DNA of 64,000 nucleotides, taken from the NCBI GenBank assembly GCA_963722175.1, contig CAVRKA010000004.1, positions 124,001 through 188,000 of the forward strand. Reading direction: 5' to 3'. The stretch comes from WHSW01 sp963722175. Lineage in GTDB: Bacteria > Actinomycetota > Thermoleophilia > Solirubrobacterales > 70-9. Below are positions 56,291 to 64,000 of this stretch, one piece after another. Position 1 is the stretch's first letter. The number at the start of each line of letters is the position of its first letter. The translations under genes and the position numbers were made by a program. The notes beneath the pieces were generated by a model. The model was not told the DNA's origin and did no database searches. It worked only from the letters and a program-made list of their open reading frames with translations.

Positions 56291-57534
56291 TGGCGCCGGC
56301 GGTCGACGCCGCGCGGGTGGTCGCCGACCTCCGCGAGCTCGCCCGCCGCACCTCCGACGACCGCGGCGCCCAACGGGTCTGCTGGTCGCCGGTCTGGCGC
56401 GAGGCCCGGCAGTTCCTCGGCGAACTGCTGGCCGAGCTCGACGTCACCCCCGAGGTCGACGAGGCGGGAAACCTGTGGGCGCGGCTCGAGGGCGCCGACC
56501 CGGCGGCGCCCGCGCTGGCGCTCGGCTCCCACGTCGACTCCGTTCCCGACGGCGGCTGGCTCGACGGCGCGCTCGGGGTGATGGCCGGGGTCGGCGTGCT
56601 GCGGGCCTGGGCACACGCCGGCTCGCCCCCGCCGCGCCGGCTGGTGCTCGTCGACTGGGCCGACGAGGAGGGGGCGCGCTTCGGGCGAAGCCTGTTCGGG
56701 AGCTCGGCGTTCGCCGGGACGCTCGACCCGGCGGAGCTCGCCGGGCTGCGCGGCGCCGACGGCCGGGAGATCGCCGAGGTGCTGGCGGAGAACGGGGTCG
56801 AGCTCGAGCGGGCCGGCGAATGCGCCTCACGAAGCGAAGGCCTGGGCGCGTACCTCGAACTGCACATCGAGCAGGGCCCGCGCATGGAGGCCGAGGGCCT
56901 CCGCGCGGCCGCCGTCACCGGCTGCGCCGGGATCGAGCGGGTCCGCTTCACGTTCAGCGGTCAGGCGTCGCACGCGGGCACGACCCCGATGAAGCTTCGC
57001 CGCGACGCCGGCCTCGCCGCCGCCGAGTCGGCGCTCGAGATCGAGCGGATTCCGGACACCGAGGGCGGCGTCGCCACCACGGGTGAGCTCCGGCTCGAAC
57101 CCGGGATCCCGACCGCCGTCCCCGGCGGGGCGACGCTCTCCGTCGATCTCCGGCATCCGGAGGCCGAGGCGCTGGCCCGAATGCTCGAATCCGCGCGCGC
57201 GGCCTGCGCCGCGGCGGCCGAGCGCCGCGATTGCGAGCTCACCGAGGCGCCTGTCTGGCGGATCGACCCCACCCTGTTCGACGCCGGCCTGGTGTTCGCG
57301 GCGCGACGCGCCTGCGAGCGCGTCGCCGGCGAGGCGGCGAGCATGACGAGCGGCGCCCTCCACGACGCGGCCGAGGTCGCCGGGGTGCTGCCCGCGGCGA
57401 TGATCTTCGCGCCCTCGAAGCGCGGGATCAGCCACGCGCCCGAGGAGGACACCGACGAGGCCGACCTCGCGATCGCGATCGAGGCCTTCGCCGAGCTCGC
57501 GGCGCAAGCCCTGGAGCGCTCGCCGTCCAAGTAG
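56290..57534 (+). CDS. M20-family Zn-dependent hydrolase (N-carbamoylase/ureido hydrolase-like)
   Basis: 414 residues from ATG 56290. HyuC/AmaB-like M20 peptidase fold. Metal ligands in LGSHVDSVPDGGWLDGALGVMAG, ADEEGARFGRS and HIEQGPRMEAEG; dimerisation lid with FSGQASHAGTTPMKLRRD (substrate His). Family members cleave N-carbamoyl amino acids, beta-ureidopropionate or allantoate. In context it may remove a carbamoyl group made by the deiminase upstream. Note the Asp-rich C-terminus. Start overlaps the upstream stop by one base. Confidence 0.88.
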   Translation: MAPAVDAARVVADLRELARRTSDDRGAQRVCWSPVWREARQFLGELLAELDVTPEVDEAGNLWARLEGADPAAPALALGSHVDSVPDGGWLDGALGVMAGVGVLRAWAHAGSPPPRRLVLVDWADEEGARFGRSLFGSSAFAGTLDPAELAGLRGADGREIAEVLAENGVELERAGECASRSEGLGAYLELHIEQGPRMEAEGLRAAAVTGCAGIERVRFTFSGQASHAGTTPMKLRRDAGLAAAESALEIERIPDTEGGVATTGELRLEPGIPTAVPGGATLSVDLRHPEAEALARMLESARAACAAAAERRDCELTEAPVWRIDPTLFDAGLVFAARRACERVAGEAASMTSGALHDAAEVAGVLPAAMIFAPSKRGISHAPEEDTDEADLAIAIEAFAELAAQALERSPSK

Positions 57535-57616
57535 ACGGCAACTTGGCGCAGACTCTCATAACTTCTTCACAGAATCCACACGTTGTCCTCAGCTTTCGCT
57601 AACGTGCCCGGGCTCG

Positions 57617-58183
57617 ATGTGCCTCAACGGGTTCAGACCAGCCGCCGGACTCGTCGCGATTCTTGCCGCCGCCGTGCTCGTGTCGGCGGCGCCGCCCGCG
57701 GGTGCGAGCTCGCTTGCCCCGCGATCGCAATGCTCCGGTCAGGCGAACGTGAAGGCTCCCGAGCGGGCCCAGGAGGACGCGATGCGGTGCCTGATCAACT
57801 TCGCCCGTCACGCCTCCGGCGCCGGGACCGTGCGATCCGACCGGGCGCTCGAGCGCGCCGCGGGGCACAAGGCCGGCGACGTGGCCAGGTGCGGCCTCAG
57901 CCATTCGGCCTGCGGCCAGCCCGCTGACGTCTACCCGCGGCGCTTCGGCTACACGTCGGGCAGCTTCCAATGGGGCGAGAACCTCGCCTACGGGCGCGGC
58001 AAGCGCGGCTCGGCCCGCAAGGTGCTGAAGGCGTGGCTGGGCTCCCCGCCGCATCGCGCGACGCTGCTGCGCGGTTCCTACGAGCACCTGGGCCTCGGGT
58101 TGCGCCGCGGCCGCTTCAGCGGCCAGCGCAACGTCGGCGTCTGGGTCCTCCAGCTCGGCTGCCGGGGCTGCGCTTTGAAATGA
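57617..58183 (+). CDS. Secreted CAP-domain (SCP/PR-1-like) protein A
   Basis: 188 residues from ATG 57617 with a signal peptide (AAAVLVSAAPPAGASS). CAP/SCP motifs: APERAQEDAMRCLINFARH, DRALERAAGHKAGDVARCGLSHSACG, GENLAYG, KAWLGSPPHRATLLRGSYEHLGLG with the conserved His and Glu, and a C-terminal LGCRGC. Cysteines match its downstream neighbour. Function of bacterial CAP proteins is uncertain (possible surface binding or proteolysis). Confidence 0.85.
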   Translation: MCLNGFRPAAGLVAILAAAVLVSAAPPAGASSLAPRSQCSGQANVKAPERAQEDAMRCLINFARHASGAGTVRSDRALERAAGHKAGDVARCGLSHSACGQPADVYPRRFGYTSGSFQWGENLAYGRGKRGSARKVLKAWLGSPPHRATLLRGSYEHLGLGLRRGRFSGQRNVGVWVLQLGCRGCALK

Positions 58184-58192
58184 GTGAAAACC

Positions 58193-58212
58193 CGCAAATC
58201 GGGGTATTTGCG
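58193..58212. repeat. Hairpin between the two CAP genes
   Basis: CGCAAAT (58193-58199) pairs with ATTTGCG (58206-58212) around CGGGGT. It lies 10 bp after the stop of CAP gene A, 61 bp before the start of CAP gene B. It is A/T-richer than the neighbourhood and could be a weak terminator or 5' leader element. Confidence 0.4.
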
Positions 58213-58273
58213 AGGCCTGAATTTCCCGGGGGTTACGGGATACCGGGGGCACACGACGGGATTGGGGAGTGCG

Positions 58274-58819
58274 ATGGATGCAACGAGGTGGCGACGAACG
58301 ATCGCCTTTGCGTTTGCGACGGCAGCTGCAGGCGCTGCGCTGATCACCACAACGGCTGAGGCCGGGCCGGTCGCGAAATCTTCGAAGTGCGACGGGAAAT
58401 CCGACGCCGGAGCTCCGGAGCGCGCGCAGGAGAAGGCGATGCGATGCCTGATCAACTCCGCGCGGGACCGGGTCGGCGCCCGCGGCGTGGACTCCAACGA
58501 CGCGCTCGAGCAAGCGGCAGGTCACAAGGCGGGCGACGTGATGCGGTGCGGCTTCAGCCACACGGCCTGCGGCGAGCCCGCCGATCTGTACGCGCACCGC
58601 TTCGGGTACACCTCGGCGAGCAGCTGGCAGTGGGGCGAGAACATCGCCTGGGGCGATGGCGAAGAGGGCACCGCGGCCCAGGTGTTCGGGGCGTGGCTGA
58701 ACTCGCCGCCTCACCGGGAGACGATGCTCCGCGGCTCGTTCGAGGATGTCGGGATCGGCCTGAAGCGCAGCGGCAACAAGGCGTTCTGGGTGCTCGAGAT
58801 CGGCTGTCGCGGCTGCTGA
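58274..58819 (+). CDS. Secreted CAP-domain (SCP/PR-1-like) protein B
   Basis: 181 residues from ATG 58274 (a GTG frame from 58184 is longer but lacks a signal peptide). Signal peptide AFAFATAAAGAALITTTAEAG. CAP motifs as in the preceding gene: PERAQEKAMRCLINSARD, LEQAAGHKAGDVMRCGFSHTACG, GENIAWG, GAWLNSPPHRETMLRGSFEDVGIGL and IGCRGC. Clearly a tandem duplicate of the upstream gene; the cysteine positions match. No catalytic role can be assigned. Confidence 0.85.
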   Translation: MDATRWRRTIAFAFATAAAGAALITTTAEAGPVAKSSKCDGKSDAGAPERAQEKAMRCLINSARDRVGARGVDSNDALEQAAGHKAGDVMRCGFSHTACGEPADLYAHRFGYTSASSWQWGENIAWGDGEEGTAAQVFGAWLNSPPHRETMLRGSFEDVGIGLKRSGNKAFWVLEIGCRGC

Positions 58820-58825
58820 CGCCGC

Positions 58826-59319
58826 TCAGCGGCTGATCACGAGCTTGCCGTCGTGGCCGGCGACCGCCACGGCGGCCTCGTCCCAGGTCGCGGTCTCGTG
58901 GGTGACGAGCTCGGGCTTGAAGCTGCCGTCGCGGACCAGCTCGAAAATCGGCTCGATCGCCGGGCGGGCGTGGCAGCGGCCGGTGTGGAAGCGGATCCCG
59001 CGGGTGTACATCTCGAGCAGCGGCATCGACGTCTCGGGCGATCGCACTCGCCGCATGAGATCTGAAACGGGACGGTGACCAGGTCGCCGGGGGCGATCGA
59101 ACCGACCGCGTCGCCGACCTCGAGCACCTCGGCGACGCACTCGTGGCCGAACGCGAACTCGCGGCCCGCGGGCGCGACACCGCGGACGAAGGCCAGGTCG
59201 AGGTCGCAGGTCGCAACGGCGAGCGGGCGGACGATCGCTGCGCCGTCGCCGTCGAGCATAGGATCGGTCACCTCTCGCCATTCGAGCTTGCCCGCCTCGA
59301 CGAAGGTGAGTTGCTTCAC
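58826..59319 (-). pseudogene. Zn-dependent alcohol dehydrogenase remnant lacking the central domain
   Basis: GTG 59319 opens the GroES-like N-terminus (VKQLTFVEAGKLEWREVTDP, CDLDLAFVRG, FGHECVAEVLEVGDAVGSIAPGDLVTVPFQISCGECD). It then jumps, with a change of frame near 59046, directly into SPETSMPLLEMYTRGIRFHTGR, ARPAIEPIFELVRDG, the C-terminal end of the same family. The lost middle is the structural-zinc loop and the NAD-binding Rossmann domain, about 190 residues. It is therefore an internally deleted copy, or an assembly deletion. Remaining zinc ligands: Cys38 in ATCDLD, and HE in FGHECV. Confidence 0.8.
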
Positions 59320-59396
59320 AGGACCGAAACGTACCCGTGTAACGCCAGGCGGGCAAGCGCGACTTTTCGGCGATCCCCCGATTCGAAGGAGCGAAC

Positions 59397-60155
59397 GTGA
59401 GCGAAGGCGTCCTCAACGAGAAGCAGGTCGAGCTCTGCGAGACCAGCGAGACCGACTACTCGGACCTGAAGGCGATGTTCATCAACTGCACGCTGAAGCG
59501 CAGCCCCGAGGTCTCCAACACCCAGGGCCTGATGGACAAGTCGATCGAGATCATGCGCCGCAACGGGGTCGAGGTCGAGAACATCCGCGCGATCGACCAC
59601 CAGATCGCGACCGGGGTCTGGCCGGACATGACCGAGCACGGCTGGGAGGCCGACGAGTGGCCGGAGATCTTCGAACGGGTGATGGCGGCCGACATCCTCG
59701 TGCTCGGGATGTCGATCTGGCTCGGCGAGAAGTCGTCGGTCGCGACCCGGATCGTCGAGCGCCTCTACGGCAACTCGCACCTGCTCAACGACGCCGGCCA
59801 GTACGCCTACTACGGCCGCGTCGGCGGCTGTCTGGTGACCGGCAACGAGGACGGGGTCAAGCACTGCGCGATGAACACGCTCTACTCGCTCCAGCACCTC
59901 GGCTACGTGATCCCGCCGCAGGCCGACGCGGGCTGGATCGGAGAGGCGGGCCCGGGGCCGTCGTATCTGGACGAGGGCTCAGGCGGCCCGGAGAACGACT
60001 TCACCAACCGCAACACCACGTTCGCGACCTGGAACATGCTCCACCTGGCGCGGATGCTCAAGGACGCCGGGGGGATCCCCTCGCACGGCAACAACCGCAA
60101 GGACTGGGACGCGGGCTGCCGCTCGGACTTTCCCAACCCGGAGCATCGGGCGTGA
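59397..60155 (+). CDS. NADPH-dependent FMN reductase/flavodoxin-like protein
   Basis: 252 residues from GTG 59397, diverging from the dehydrogenase remnant. Flavodoxin-like fold with FMN-binding elements: FINCTLKRSPEVSNTQGLMDKSIEIM, ADILVLGMSIWLGEKSSVATRIVERLYG, GRVGGCLVTGNEDGVKHCAM and GYVIPPQADAGWIGEAGPGPSY. The C-terminus (FTNRNTTFATWNMLHLARMLKDAGGIP) is typical of NADPH:FMN oxidoreductase or multimeric flavodoxin WrbA-like proteins. Substrate unknown. Confidence 0.85.
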   Translation: MSEGVLNEKQVELCETSETDYSDLKAMFINCTLKRSPEVSNTQGLMDKSIEIMRRNGVEVENIRAIDHQIATGVWPDMTEHGWEADEWPEIFERVMAADILVLGMSIWLGEKSSVATRIVERLYGNSHLLNDAGQYAYYGRVGGCLVTGNEDGVKHCAMNTLYSLQHLGYVIPPQADAGWIGEAGPGPSYLDEGSGGPENDFTNRNTTFATWNMLHLARMLKDAGGIPSHGNNRKDWDAGCRSDFPNPEHRA

Positions 60156-60172
60156 CGTAGAGTCCGTCGCGC

Positions 60173-61777
60173 ATGGAGAGCGCGAGCCTTGCGGCTGGAG
60201 GCGCGGCCGACCCGGCCCCGGAAACCGGCGAAAAGGGCCTGAAGTCAAACGCGATCGGATTCGTCGACGGGCTCTGCATCGGCCTCGCGTCGACGGCGCC
60301 CGCCTACTCGCTGGCGGCGGTGATCGGCTCGATCGTGGTCGCGGTCGGGATCCACGCCCCCGGCGTCCTGCTCGTCTCGTTCGTGCCGATGTTCTTCATC
60401 GCCGCGGCGTTCTTCTACATGAACCGCGTCGACACCGATTGCGGCACCACCTTCTCCTGGGTCACGCGGGCGATGGGGCCGTACGCCGGCTGGATCGGCG
60501 GCTGGGCGATCTGCACCACCGGGATCCTCGTGATCGGCTCACTCGCCGACGTTTCGGCGCTCTTTCTCTTCGACCTCTTCGACCTCAACGATCTGCGCAA
60601 GTCCGATGTCGCAAACGTCGTGCTCTCGGTCGCGATCATCACCGTGATGACCACGATCTGTGTCATCGGCACCGAGGTCTCCGCCCATCTGCAGCGGTTC
60701 CTCACCTTCTTCCAGGTCGGCGCGCTGCTGCTGTTCGCGGTTGTCGCGCTGGTCAAGGTCGCGACCGGGGACGCGACCCCGAACTCGATCGACCCGGAGC
60801 TGAGCTGGCTGTCGCCGTTCGGGGTGGATTACTCGGGGCTGCTCACCGGCGTGCTGCTTGCCGTGTTCATCTACTGGGGCTGGGAGAGCGCCGTGAACCT
60901 CTCCGAGGAGTCCAAGGACTCGAGCCGGGGACCCGGGCTCGCCGGGCTCGCGAGCACCGTGATCCTGCTGGTCACCTACGTGCTCGTCGCGATCGCGATC
61001 ATCGCCTACCTCGGGCTCGGCCGGGTCGAGGTGTTCAACGACAACGCGCGCATCCTCGCGATCGCCGGCAACGCGGCGCTCGGCTCGGACCTCGGCAAGC
61101 TGCTGGTGATCGCCGTGATCGTCTCCGGGATCTCCTCGGCGCAGACGACGATCCTGCCCGGCTCGCGCACCTCGCTGTCGATGGCGGCCGCGGGCGCGCT
61201 ACCGCGAGCGTTCGCCCGGATCCACCCGCGCTACCTGACGCCCGCTTTCGGCACGATCGTCGTCGGCGCGCTGGCGACGCTCTGGTACGTGCCGGGGCGG
61301 CTGATCTCGGAGAACTTCCTCTTCGACTCGCTCTCGGCGCTGTCGCTGATGATCGCCTTCTACTACGGCCTCACCGGTTTCGCCTGCGCGATCTACTGGC
61401 GTCGCGAGCTGACCGCCTCGGTGAAGAACTTCCTCTTCATCGGTGTCGCGCCGATCATCGGCGCGCTGATGCTCACCTACCTGCTGTACGAGTCGGCGAT
61501 CCAGATCGCCGACCCGAAGGCGTCGTACTCGGGCAGCGAGGTCCTCGGACTCGGGCTGCCCCTGGTGATCGCGCTCGTGTTCATGCTCGGCGGGGTGCTG
61601 CTCATGGTGCTCTGGAGGTTGTTCGGTCCCGAACCCGCGAAGGAGTTCTTCCGCCGGCGGGCGTTCGAGCACGTGCCGCACGAGGTCGCAATCGGCGGGG
61701 GCAAGGTCGAGGCGGTCGGCGTCTCGGAGGAGGCCGCGGACGCGGGGCTGACCGCCGCCGCCGAGGAGGAGGAATGA
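60173..61777 (+). CDS. APC-family amino acid/polyamine permease
   Basis: 534 residues from ATG 60173. About 12-14 TM segments. APC markers: GFVDGLCIGLASTAPAYSLAAVIGSI (TM1 with G-L-A-S-T-A-P), DCGTTFSWVTRAMGPYAGWIGGWAI, FIYWGWESAVNLSEESKDSSRGPGLAG, ILPGSRTSLSMAAAGALP. Cytoplasmic tail about 480-534 is acidic. Likely imports an amino acid or amine. The universal stress protein follows 1 bp later and may regulate it. Confidence 0.9.
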   Translation: MESASLAAGGAADPAPETGEKGLKSNAIGFVDGLCIGLASTAPAYSLAAVIGSIVVAVGIHAPGVLLVSFVPMFFIAAAFFYMNRVDTDCGTTFSWVTRAMGPYAGWIGGWAICTTGILVIGSLADVSALFLFDLFDLNDLRKSDVANVVLSVAIITVMTTICVIGTEVSAHLQRFLTFFQVGALLLFAVVALVKVATGDATPNSIDPELSWLSPFGVDYSGLLTGVLLAVFIYWGWESAVNLSEESKDSSRGPGLAGLASTVILLVTYVLVAIAIIAYLGLGRVEVFNDNARILAIAGNAALGSDLGKLLVIAVIVSGISSAQTTILPGSRTSLSMAAAGALPRAFARIHPRYLTPAFGTIVVGALATLWYVPGRLISENFLFDSLSALSLMIAFYYGLTGFACAIYWRRELTASVKNFLFIGVAPIIGALMLTYLLYESAIQIADPKASYSGSEVLGLGLPLVIALVFMLGGVLLMVLWRLFGPEPAKEFFRRRAFEHVPHEVAIGGGKVEAVGVSEEAADAGLTAAAEEEE

Positions 61778-61778
61778 G

Positions 61779-62207
61779 ATGAGTCGTGCCTTGGTCCTCG
61801 GATACGACGGCTCCGAGTGCGCGGCGGCCGCCCTCGAAGAGGCGCTCGAGCTCGCCGGCGCGACCGGCGACCGGATCATCGTCGCGTTCGGGTACGAGCC
61901 CGCCGGACCCGGCGGCGAGGAGCTTGCCGCCCACCGCGACGAGGTGCGCAAGTTCGGCGAGCGCGTGACAGCGCCGGCGATCGAGCGCGCCCGCGGGGCG
62001 GGAGTCGAGGCGACCCTGGCGCTGATCCCGGAGCGCCCGGTCGAGGCGCTGTTGACCCTGGCCTCAGAGCACGACGCGCGCGCGATTGTCGTCGGCACCC
62101 ATGGTGAGCATCCGATCAAGGGCGCATTGCTCGGCTCGACGCCGCACAAGCTCCTGCACGTCTCCGAGCACCCGGTCCTGGTGGTCCCCGTGGCCGGACT
62201 CGACTGA
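61779..62207 (+). CDS. Universal stress protein (UspA family)
   Basis: 142 residues from ATG 61779, one base after the permease stop with ribosome-binding site GGAGGAGGAA. ALVLGYDGSECAAAALEEALELA starts the alpha/beta fold, and VVGTHGEHPIKGALLGSTPHKLLHVSEHPVLVVP holds the ATP-binding G-x2-G-x9-G-S/T motif, though the first glycine is partly replaced. Such genes often pair with APC permeases, apparently as soluble regulators. Confidence 0.92.
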   Translation: MSRALVLGYDGSECAAAALEEALELAGATGDRIIVAFGYEPAGPGGEELAAHRDEVRKFGERVTAPAIERARGAGVEATLALIPERPVEALLTLASEHDARAIVVGTHGEHPIKGALLGSTPHKLLHVSEHPVLVVPVAGLD

Positions 62208-62241
62208 ACGCGGCACCGCCCGCTCGCTAGTCTGGCGCGCG

Positions 62242-63315
62242 ATGAGCGCCGTCTACGACCGCCTCGCCGAGCTGCCGCTGAGGATCGAGAGCTACGAGCT
62301 CACCGGCCACGACCGCGAGTTCGGTGAGTTCACCCGGCCGTCGACGGTCGTGCACCTGCACGGCGAGGGCCACGAGGGAATCGGCGAGGACGTCGTCTAC
62401 ACGGTGCTCGACCACATCGCCCACCGCGACGCCGGCCCGGTCCACGATTTCAGCGCTCCGACCACCCTCGGCGAGGCGTGCGCGCTGTTTGGCGAGCTCG
62501 ACCTCTTCCCGGTGGCGCCGGAGTACCCGGCATCCGTTCACTACCGCCGCTGGGCGTACGAGTCGGCGGCCCTCGACCTCGCGCTGCGCCAGAGCAAGCT
62601 CGCCTTCTGGGAGGTCGCCGAGCGCGACCCTCAGCCGCTTCGGTTCGTCTGCTCGACCCGCCTCGGGAGTTTCGGCGACCACGCGAACAAGTCGTCGACG
62701 GAGGCGATCCGCAAGCGCCTCGAGCGCTATCCCGACCTCGAGTTCAAGCTCGACCCCGAGAACGACTGGGACGCCGAGCTGATCGCCGAGATCGCCGGCC
62801 TCGCGCCGGTGCGGGTGCTCGACCTCAAGGGGATGTACGTGGGCACGCCCGTCGACGTCGACACCGACCCCGAGCTCTACCGCGCGGTAGCCGAGACCTT
62901 CCCGGAGGCGTACCTCGAGGACCCCGACATCAACGCCGAGACCGAGCCCGTGCTCGCTCCGCACGACGACCGGATCACCTGGGACGCGCCGCTGCACTCG
63001 CTCGCCGATGTCAAGGAGATGGCGCGAAAGGCGATCAACTCGAAGCCGTCGCGGTTCGGGTCGTTGCAGGAGCTGCTCGAGATCTACGAGTACTGCGACG
63101 CCAACGGGATCGCGATCTACGGCGGCGGCCAGGGCGAGCTTCAGTGCGGACGCGGGCAGATCCAGTACCTCGCGTCGCTCTTTCACGCCGACACGCCAAA
63201 CGACGTCGCTCCCTCGGGCTACAACGATCCCGCCGTCCCGGGGGGGATGCCGACCAGCCCGATGGACCCCTCCCACTCGGAAACCGGCTTCCGCTGGGGC
63301 GACCCGGGCAACTGA
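62242..63315 (+). CDS. Enolase-superfamily-like protein
   Basis: 357 residues from ATG 62242. N-terminal cap (about 1-130: LRIESYELTGHDREFGEFTRPSTVVHLHGEGHEGIGEDVVYTV) and TIM-barrel region: LEFKLDPENDWD, LDLKG (metal Asp), YLEDPDI (metal Glu), DRITWDAP (metal Asp), INSKPSRFGSLQELLEIYEYC (catalytic Lys) and GIAIYGGGQGELQCGRGQIQYLA. The order of acid ligands and Lys fits the muconate-lactonising/mandelate-racemase branch, but the substrate is unknown. 34 bp after the USP gene, probably the same transcript. Confidence 0.72.
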   Translation: MSAVYDRLAELPLRIESYELTGHDREFGEFTRPSTVVHLHGEGHEGIGEDVVYTVLDHIAHRDAGPVHDFSAPTTLGEACALFGELDLFPVAPEYPASVHYRRWAYESAALDLALRQSKLAFWEVAERDPQPLRFVCSTRLGSFGDHANKSSTEAIRKRLERYPDLEFKLDPENDWDAELIAEIAGLAPVRVLDLKGMYVGTPVDVDTDPELYRAVAETFPEAYLEDPDINAETEPVLAPHDDRITWDAPLHSLADVKEMARKAINSKPSRFGSLQELLEIYEYCDANGIAIYGGGQGELQCGRGQIQYLASLFHADTPNDVAPSGYNDPAVPGGMPTSPMDPSHSETGFRWGDPGN

Positions 63316-63400
63316 GCCAGCCAGCCAGTTTTGTGTTTATAGTCAGCGCCTGACGGTGCTCGTCTCGTGCACCGGGGTTAGGAAGGGGTTCATAGAGGTG

Positions 63401-64000
63401 ATGGGGCCGAAAGGCGCGAGGCTGGCCGCGGCGTTGTCCGTGGTCGCAGTTGCATCCGTTGTTGGCGTCGGCGTTTCCGGGGCGTTTGCCCAGGATCACG
63501 GCGGTGGTGGTGGCCATGGCGGAGGACACGAGGGTGGCGGCGGCATGCCGCCGGCCGCGCCGTACAACCCGCTCGACCCGATCATCGATCGCGGGGACCA
63601 GTTCGTCCCGAAGCCGCCGGGGACCAAGGAGACGCTGAAGTTCTACTACGGCCCCTACGAGGTCCCGCCCGGCTGGGACGCGAACCGCGTCGACCTCACG
63701 CTGCCGGTCCGCAACGGCATGATCACCCAGGTCGAGCCCGGGATGCGGCGCGTCGTCGACGGCACGGAGCCGTCGCACCAGGAGGCGCACATCCATCATG
63801 CGCACTGGTTCAGCCTCAGCCCGGGAAGCGAGAACGACAACTACACCTACGGGCTGACCGACTGGTTCTTCGGCAACGGCGACGAGGAGACGAAGGCCAA
63901 CTTCGACGAGCGCTCCGCCGCGGCCCCGAACGGGCCGATCTACGGCGGCTACATGGGGCCCGAGGAGCCGCAGCCGATGATCTACATGCTGCACAACAAG
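63401..64000 (+). CDS. His-rich secreted protein, partial (runs off the right edge)
   Basis: Reads from ATG 63401 for 200 codons to the window end without a stop. Signal peptide (LAAALSVVAVASVVGVGVSGAFAQ) then a Gly/His-rich segment (DHGGGGGHGGGHEGGGG), and a domain with HQEAHIHHAHWFSLSPGSEN and TYGLTDWFFGNGDEETKANFDER. The clustered His residues suggest metal (probably copper) binding, perhaps a SURNod19/monooxygenase-like fold, but I cannot confirm it. Alternative start GTG 63398. Confidence 0.7.
   Translation, partial: MGPKGARLAAALSVVAVASVVGVGVSGAFAQDHGGGGGHGGGHEGGGGMPPAAPYNPLDPIIDRGDQFVPKPPGTKETLKFYYGPYEVPPGWDANRVDLTLPVRNGMITQVEPGMRRVVDGTEPSHQEAHIHHAHWFSLSPGSENDNYTYGLTDWFFGNGDEETKANFDERSAAAPNGPIYGGYMGPEEPQPMIYMLHNK

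Noticed and set aside
58184..58273. A longer start for CAP protein B at GTG 58184
   Set aside because: The extra 30 codons precede a textbook signal peptide at ATG 58274 and overlap the hairpin; they have no coding character.
63322..63335. The 14-base string CAGCCAGTTTTGTG resembling sequence upstream of thiolase (46571-46584)
   Set aside because: 13 of 14 bases match, but the orientation relative to the downstream gene is opposite and a single pair of hits is too little to claim a motif.

Overview
The window is a gene-dense, high-GC stretch of what looks like an actinobacterial chromosome, most likely class Thermoleophilia (Solirubrobacterales-like). I infer this from the strong G/C bias at third codon positions, frequent GTG/TTG starts, the comF-hpf-secA-prfB neighbourhood, a split transketolase, families typical of that class as I remember them (DUF7144, DUF5995, DUF6325, secreted proteins with D-L-x-D/G-x-A-V-T repeats), and Tat-exported proteins. 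I see no rRNA, tRNA, CRISPR array, insertion sequence, phage module or replication origin, and no gene-free stretch longer than about 300 bases.

Layout: 0-5 kb carries the start of a transketolase N-terminal subunit (minus strand), a lipoprotein and a MacB/FtsX-type ABC exporter whose two genes are separated by a perfect 14-bp palindrome. 5-9 kb holds an MFS exporter and small accessory proteins (DUF7144, CYTH-like, SHOCT, DUF6325, a monooxygenase-like barrel). 9-12 kb holds the most unusual locus: an overlapping three-gene operon of a MauE-MauD fusion, a Tat-exported ten-cysteine MauA-like protein with a single tryptophan, and a CcdA-like membrane domain fused to a beta-propeller. 12-21 kb has nadA, an Fpg/Nei-type glycosylase, a secreted glycoside hydrolase, secreted hydrolase and DUF2330 proteins, nadC and a FIST protein. 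21-30 kb is a minus-strand housekeeping block: comF, hpf, secA, a secreted carboxypeptidase-regulatory-like protein, two NTF2-like proteins around tag, prfB (with its programmed +1 frameshift) and DUF5995. 30-36 kb has lysA-hom-thrC followed by a PAS/GAF/GGDEF protein. 36-48 kb mixes envelope genes (M23 peptidase, a cell-wall-binding-repeat-like protein, three tandem lipoproteins) with fatty-acid beta-oxidation genes (acyl-CoA dehydrogenase, thiolase, 3-hydroxyacyl-CoA dehydrogenase) and a sterol-desaturase family protein. 48-58 kb has a CNNM/CorC protein, a GMC oxidoreductase with a Tat-exported partner, and an arginine/polyamine-like set (PLP decarboxylase, amidinotransferase/deiminase, M20 carbamoylase). 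57-64 kb has two tandem CAP-domain proteins, an alcohol dehydrogenase remnant lacking its central domain, a flavoprotein, an APC permease with a universal stress protein, an enolase-like protein, and the start of a His-rich secreted protein.

A caution on gene models: many clearly essential or conserved genes (secA, hpf, comF, thrC, hom, lysA, thiolase and others) are broken by single-base indels. They lie mainly at about 26.7-35.5 kb and 45.1-48.3 kb, and most are insertions. Removing them restores full-length proteins with a length divisible by three, so I read them as unpolished long-read assembly errors, not biological decay. The spans given for those genes are the restored genes, which ordinary ORF calling would split.
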